In this document: one piece after another, positions 59,155-64,000 of the stretch
Layout of the letters: every line of letters starts with the position of its first letter
Position numbering within the stretch: the first letter of the stretch is position 1
NCBI GenBank assembly: GCA_017979445.1
Contig: CM030709.1
Location: 1,116,001-1,180,000 of the forward strand
Direction of reading: 5' to 3'
DNA from: Akebia trifoliata
Taxonomy: Eukaryota; Streptophyta; Magnoliopsida; Ranunculales; Lardizabalaceae
Length of the DNA stretch: 64,000 nt
Made by a program: the position numbers and the translations under genes
Notes under the pieces: generated by a model
The model's input: only the letters and a program-made list of their open reading frames with translations
Told to the model about the DNA's origin: nothing
The model's database searches: none

Positions 59155-59364
59155 GTGATAATCTAATTCCCCCACGTGGCATACTAAAAATACTCACTTG
59201 ATGTGGGGTGTGCCCAAACCATAGACTTTATTCCTTGGGATACATGACTGCATATCCCCATAAATTTGTGCAGTTGTGTATCCCTATGAAAGAAAATCTA
59301 TGGTTTTGGCAAACCCCACGTCAGTGAGTATTTTTAGTATGCCACGTGGAGGTGTTAGACTGTC
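59155..59364. mobile_element. Fold-back MITE, second copy upstream of CHX C
   Basis: CCCCACGTGGCATACTAAAA pairs with TTTTTAGTATGCCACGTGGA, and AATACTCACTTGATGTGGGG with CCCCACGTCAGTGAGTATT. Lies 53 bp from the previous element in the same overall layout. Confidence 0.85.
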
Positions 59365-60994
59365 ATTAATCATTAGAGATTTAACCTGACTACTTGTAAA
59401 TATTTGAAAATTACTTTTTTTTATAGAGTGCCGATAATTTGACTTACTTTTAACTGACGCACCATAACATGGAAGCACAGAACTTATTATAAAAAATAAA
59501 AAAATAAAAAAAAGAGAGTTTCTCGAAGCCCATAGTGAAAAAACGAAACTTTCAAATTTGATCACCTTATGACATTTAAAATCATAATCCGATGAAATGG
59601 GGTTGTAGGGGATAAAATTATATAAACTTTAAAGAAACAAAGACAATTATTTTTCAGCGGTAAATTTTATTTTTAAATTTGGGTGCCCAGTGGCCTTCCA
59701 TTTTAAATACCTTAGATCAAGCTCAAAAACAATTTTTTTTAATATATGTCTATATATTTTGAATATGAATATTTTCATGAAATCTAGATGGCTGTGTTGT
59801 TGGATTGTCAACGTGATAACCAATGTGGACTCGACGATCCTTTTTAAGATTTGAAATCTAAAAAAAAATATATGTAAGTCGAGAACGGGAAAGAGACAGA
59901 ACCTTTCTCTCTTCTTTTTTTTTAATGAGTTATGTGCTTCCACGTCAACATGCGTCAAGTGTGTGCACCAAAAGTACATCAAATTATCAGCACTCTTTTT
60001 TATATTATATATCATATTAAATTTTATATTATCAATAAGTGATAGTATACAGGGGTATCAATGGGTCAGTTCCGATTCGATTTCTAAGGTACTTAGAACC
60101 ATAACCATTATATTTTTATTTTTTTTTGTTCTAATTCTAGTTTCAAAAGAAATTGAACCTCCCAAAAGCTTAGATATTCTGGTTTCATTGAAAAAATATT
60201 AAGGAACGAGAACAATACATGCATGATCAAATAACACAAAGAATCGCCAAGAAAATGAGTAGAAAAATTAACAAATTAATACACAAAAACACCTATCAGA
60301 AAAGAAGATGAAAAAAACATATTACCAAAGCAGATTAAAAGACTAAAATCACATAAATGTTGACAAAAGATAATTTCACATAACATTTACATAAATACAT
60401 CAAGAATTCTCTTCACATACAAGGCACAAACAAATTAAATCACATTAAATGAATCATATTCACTGTTTTCAGCTTCATTATTACTGATCAGTTCTTGTTG
60501 AGTCATCCTTAATCACAACATTTACTACTTTAAAACAAACCAAATCTATGAGAAAGTTGTTACATAAGAAAGTTGGTACAGCAATATAACCTCTCCAAGT
60601 ATACATTGGTGGCCATTATCATCTATGGGCTAATGTTCTAGATTTATTTAAATCAAAATCTTTTTCTCTAAAAAAAAAAAGGAAAAATACATATTACAAG
60701 TGATGGTAAATTATATATAAAAATATAAGGTAAATTATATAAAAATAAAAGCACTTTGGAGGCGGAGAAAACATTCCAAGGGAACCCAACTAAAAACAAG
60801 TTAAAACAATAAAAAAAACAACTCTCATCCACTCCAATTTTACAAGCAACCCCACTTAAACATCAATTCTTAAGAAGAACACCCCTACACTCCTTAAATT
60901 TCTTGTATCAAAAGAACATCAAGGCTTTATAATATTGGGAAAAATGTTGTGGATGACCTCTTCTTTACCTTCAAACACCCTACAATTTCTTTCT
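59365..60994. other. Intergenic, no gene seen
   Basis: 59560-59860 resembles the arm of the long-TIR element. About 60050 starts a truncated hAT-type MITE (AGGGGTATCAATGGGTCAGT). The rest is AT-rich and unassigned. Confidence 0.45.
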
Positions 60995-61382
60995 TTTCAA
61001 GTGCCTTAACACATAGCAACATCTTTCCCTAGTAAAATTGGGTCAAAGCCAAGCCATGTTGAATTTAGAAATGAGTGAACACCAAATGTCATAGGCTATG
61101 GGCAATGAAGAAAAAGATGATTCACAAATTTCTTGTTCTCCAACTTAAGAAGCAAGTGTCCAAAATGATAAAATTTCTCTTCTTAAGATGATCAATGGTT
61201 AAAATTTGATTACATGAATCTGTACATAGGAAAAAACAAAACCTTAAAAAGTACCTTTGTATCCCTTCAAAAGAAGTCGAAAAGGCAATACTCTGCGTTG
61301 AACTCAAAAGAACAACCCATAAGCTTCCATTGTGATTGTAGCATCTACTAATCCAATTTACAAAAGGAAGATTGGGGAACAA
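60995..61382 (-). pseudogene. LINE remnant (zf-RVT region)
   Basis: On the minus strand the translation CNQILTIDHLKKRNFIILDT, preceded by FFLCTDS and followed by CFLSW, then stops and IIFFFIAHS, matches the zinc-binding reverse-transcriptase-associated domain of plant LINEs. Their usual form is VCFFxWEAxxxxILTxDxLxKRG, then CxLC and HLFxHC. The Cys/His set is degraded and stops interrupt the reading, so it is a dead fragment. No reverse-transcriptase core was found in the window. Confidence 0.65.
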
Positions 61383-62774
61383 TTATTTTTAATAAAAAAT
61401 GCAATAGTTACATCTCCTTAATAAATCTTTCTTTGAATAAATTGTGATGCAATAAGCAAAAGTTGGGGTGCCCTTGTGAATCTATATAAAACCATTGAAC
61501 TTAAATAAATAAATAAATTAGCCATTTTTAACTATTGCTTACCCATCAATGTGAAATAAAGTCTCATTCCTACAAAAATCCTTACTGAATTAGTGTTTCC
61601 CATTCTGTCTCAATTCAAGTAAATGTTAATAGTTCAATGAGTTCCTTGATTATATTTTATTCAGTTAATTTCAACTCAAAAGGATCATTAGAAAATGCTT
61701 TCGAGTACCAACTCATACAAAAACTCCATTGGGCATTGCGAAATCTTTCAAAAATGACTTTTCGGACAATACCCATTTCCAATACATGACAATCTGCGAG
61801 ACTAATCACATATAAAGAAACAAAGTGCGAAAATGGAATCAATGTCGTTCTGGACTCATTGCGAGGAATCCCAAAAGCCAACCAGAGACCGAGATTAGGT
61901 TGAATCAAACTGAATCAAGTTGAGTTGGGTTAAGACTTGGTTGATTCATGCATATCTTTACATTACATCAAATGACAACACGTTATTAAATTAGAACATC
62001 CATTTGAAAATTTTAAAACAAAATTTTAAATTAATTATAAAAATAATTCTAACACTATATAAATACTAATTTTTGCAAGTTATATACGTGTAAAAACAAA
62101 TGCCGCCCATTAATAATTTGGTAATGAGAGAAGTAAACAATTTCTTCTTTCCCATCAACATTGCATAGAGAAAGATGCTTTAGGAATCAATAATGCCAAG
62201 CTTATTAGAAGAACAAATGTTCCCCAAAGAAAGATTTATTCTGGTGTGGTTGTTGGTGTACTTTAATTAAGAAAGATTTATTCTGGTGTGATTCTTGTAA
62301 ATTGGATTAGTAGATTCTTGTAAATGGGATTGTAAATTGAAGAGTTATTGTTGTGTTTTGTTCTGGTGTGGTTGTTGGTGTTTGATAGAATAGGGGTTTG
62401 ATAGAAGAGTAGAAATGATGTCTACCCTTCAAAACAAAATTGCAGGATACATCATTATTGTTCCACCCTATCAATTCCTAAAGAAGTTTGCCCTTCTTCC
62501 CAAATCTCTACAATTATAAGGCTTTTTATTTGTAAGTTTGATTTTCCTTATCCCTGTACCAATCGTAGACTTGAGGACGTAGGAACAACAAAACAGAGAA
62601 GAGAAATCTGCTTAAATACCCCAAAAAACAAAGAAGAGAAGAAAATCATAATCGAAAATTCATGAAAGAGAAGCAAAACGGAGAAATGGATTCAACAGAT
62701 TAACATCAAATAGAGGGGGGGGGGGGAATCGAAATCAAAACTAAAACACAGGAAGGAGCAAGAGAGAAATTGAA
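61383..62774. other. Intergenic, no gene seen
   Basis: AT-rich. A 21-bp phrase, TTCTGGTGTGGTTGTTGGTG, recurs at about 62239 and 62361. A G run lies at 62716-62727. No gene-like frame. Confidence 0.45.
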
Positions 62775-62949
62775 ATGTCGAGCTGTGCGTGTGGCATACC
62801 TGTAGTTTTTGCAAAAAGATCGGCTTCTGAAGCTCAAACGAACAGCCCCTCTGGTTCTAGGGTTTGTGGAGTAAGAGCTTCAATGGTGAATGACTACGAA
62901 AGCTCTTCCGATTTCGTTAAGCGCACAGAGCAGGCTTCGTATCTCTCAG
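62775..62949 (+). pseudogene. Orphan first exon, plastid DnaJ-type Zn-finger-like
   Basis: ATG at 62775 starts MSSCACGIPVVFAKRSASEA, a Ser/Arg-rich segment like a plastid transit peptide. YESSSDFVKRTEQASYLS follows, then a good donor (CTCAG/GTATAAAA at 62949/62950). From memory, small plastid DnaJ-type zinc-finger proteins of the At3g47650 kind carry SSDFxKRMEQAWLISQ just before their Cys-rich domain, at an exon end. No Cys-rich second exon is visible in the remaining 1 kb, so this is probably a partial copy; a distant exon 2 beyond the window cannot be excluded. Identification is tentative. Confidence 0.35.
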
Positions 62950-63672
62950 GTATAAAACCTAGAAGGCTTGGGAAAGAAGAATAGATCATAAAGAGGCTGG
63001 GAGTTGCAACGAGAAAGATGAGGAAGGGGTTTACACTTGTTGAAAGTCGATAAGGTTTAGGTGTACTTCCGTTGGAAATTCAAATAAAGGTGAAGGGTAT
63101 TTCGATCATTATACTTAAGCTGTTTTCGATGATCGACTTTGCGTAGAAGCAAAATAAAGAAGTCCCATTTAGACCTAATTAAAAGTTGTTTTTGGGCTTT
63201 TGTTGATATTCGCGAGAGTTAAAAATATCCAAACGAACATTGTTTATTTGACTTTTTTAAATTAAAAATTAAAAAAGCAAAAAGAGTTGGGCCTTGTTTC
63301 GATTGACTTCTCCAAGTATTTTTGGCTCTACCGAGGAACCAGAAGCACTTACTCTATCATTTGGACACCCGATCCCTTGGAAAAATAAATTTTTAAAAAA
63401 GTAAAATTAGTATTTTTTAGAGAAGTACTGAGAGTGGTACTTCTTAATTTTGTTTTTGCACAATGCTCTTATTTTCATCAATTATTTGTTGTGGTTCCAA
63501 AAATACCCCGCATCAAATAACTATTTTCCTCGATATATCCCAATATCAAAACAGAAACCCATTCTTCATTTGGGAACCCTCAACAAAGAACAAACCACTC
63601 TCCTACTGAAACCATCTCCTCCCTTAGGCGATTGTAGCAGCGAACTCCTTGATGATTACAGCGGCAATTTAC
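62950..63672. other. Intergenic, no gene seen
   Basis: Unassigned. No CHX exon 3 sequence is found here, although it would be expected downstream of the exon 2 fragment at 63673. Confidence 0.5.
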
Positions 63673-64000
63673 ATGAGTGATAACCTTTTCATGAGTGTAT
63701 TTTGCTAGTTCAATTATGCCTTTGGAGTTCAAGATGAGAGCAAGTGAGAATGTATCTTGGCAAGGCATCTTGTTGAGGAGAGGAGGCAACATGGTCCCTA
63801 TGGCCTTCATCAAGAAAGAAATAAATACGAGGAATTCAACGAGGCACAAAATCTTGAAGTTTTTTATGGCGAAGACATTTGTCCTTCAACCATAGACGGT
63901 GAAAAAGATTGGCAAGAACAGCATTGTAATCACAGAGTCAAACCTCACTTCTAAAGTAGATCCTAAAAGGTATAACCAAACCCATTAGAAATGGAATTGC
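63673..64000 (-). pseudogene. CHX exon 2 fragment, copy D (runs off window)
   Basis: The end of a CHX exchanger domain: MPCQDTFSLALILNSKGIIE, the exon 2 donor CAT/GTAAAT at 63673/63672, and upstream LVIP. The conserved IPDGPPLG motif is broken by an apparent 11-bp deletion near 63967 that shifts the frame. TGA at 63886-63888 falls inside the SGLKTD-equivalent stretch. Exon 3 is missing downstream. Closest in wording to copy C (VFAIKNFK shared). Upstream parts lie outside the window. Confidence 0.85.

Overview
This is nuclear DNA of a flowering plant, probably a eudicot; I cannot name the species. The sequence is strongly AT-rich and its genes are split by GT-AG introns. Much of the space between genes is decayed transposable elements, microsatellites and fold-back repeats. 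The recognisable proteins are plant families: a PADRE/DUF4228 protein, a patellin-6 type Sec14-GOLD protein, and CHX (cation/H+ exchanger, CPA2) proteins.

Left part (1-16 kb): a complete single-exon PADRE gene (480-938, minus strand), then a 741-bp GC-rich terminal-inverted-repeat element. Next comes a patchwork of LTR remnants and fold-back MITEs, a decayed nuclear copy of plastid 16S rRNA (about 6285-6455), and an intact four-exon patellin-6-like gene (13214-15210, minus). From 16 to 23.9 kb is an AT-rich desert holding a possible LTR remnant and several MITEs.

Middle and right part (about 24-64 kb): a tandem array of CHX15-like genes, all on the minus strand, made by repeated duplication of a unit that carries the gene and its flanking repeats. 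Copy A (27338-30786, 790 aa) and copy B (41909-48939, 796 aa) have fully open reading frames with the same three-exon structure. Between them lies unit 2, left with only the 3' end of its CHX gene (40037-40373); it is swollen by two solo LTRs, a CACTA MITE and another LTR-like insertion. Copy C (54283-58472) keeps the three-exon layout but has a frameshift and several stops. Copy D (63673-64000, cut by the window edge) is another wreck. None of the CHX copies whose pore region is present, including A and B, has the Asn-Asp pair that CHX15-type relatives carry there.

The most unusual structure is a family of about ten non-coding elements (roughly 340-410 bp when complete). Each has two perfect or near-perfect hairpins around a third inverted repeat, and the ends of the best-preserved copies sit in TA runs. 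Seven lie in the two introns of gene B; three of these form a 1.2-kb palindrome (47234-48433). A second family of about a dozen fold-back elements shares an internal CTATGGTT or CTATGATT motif.

The genes do not form an operon or a pathway. The window reads as two ordinary single-copy genes beside a birth-and-death cluster of membrane transporters reshaped by small transposons.
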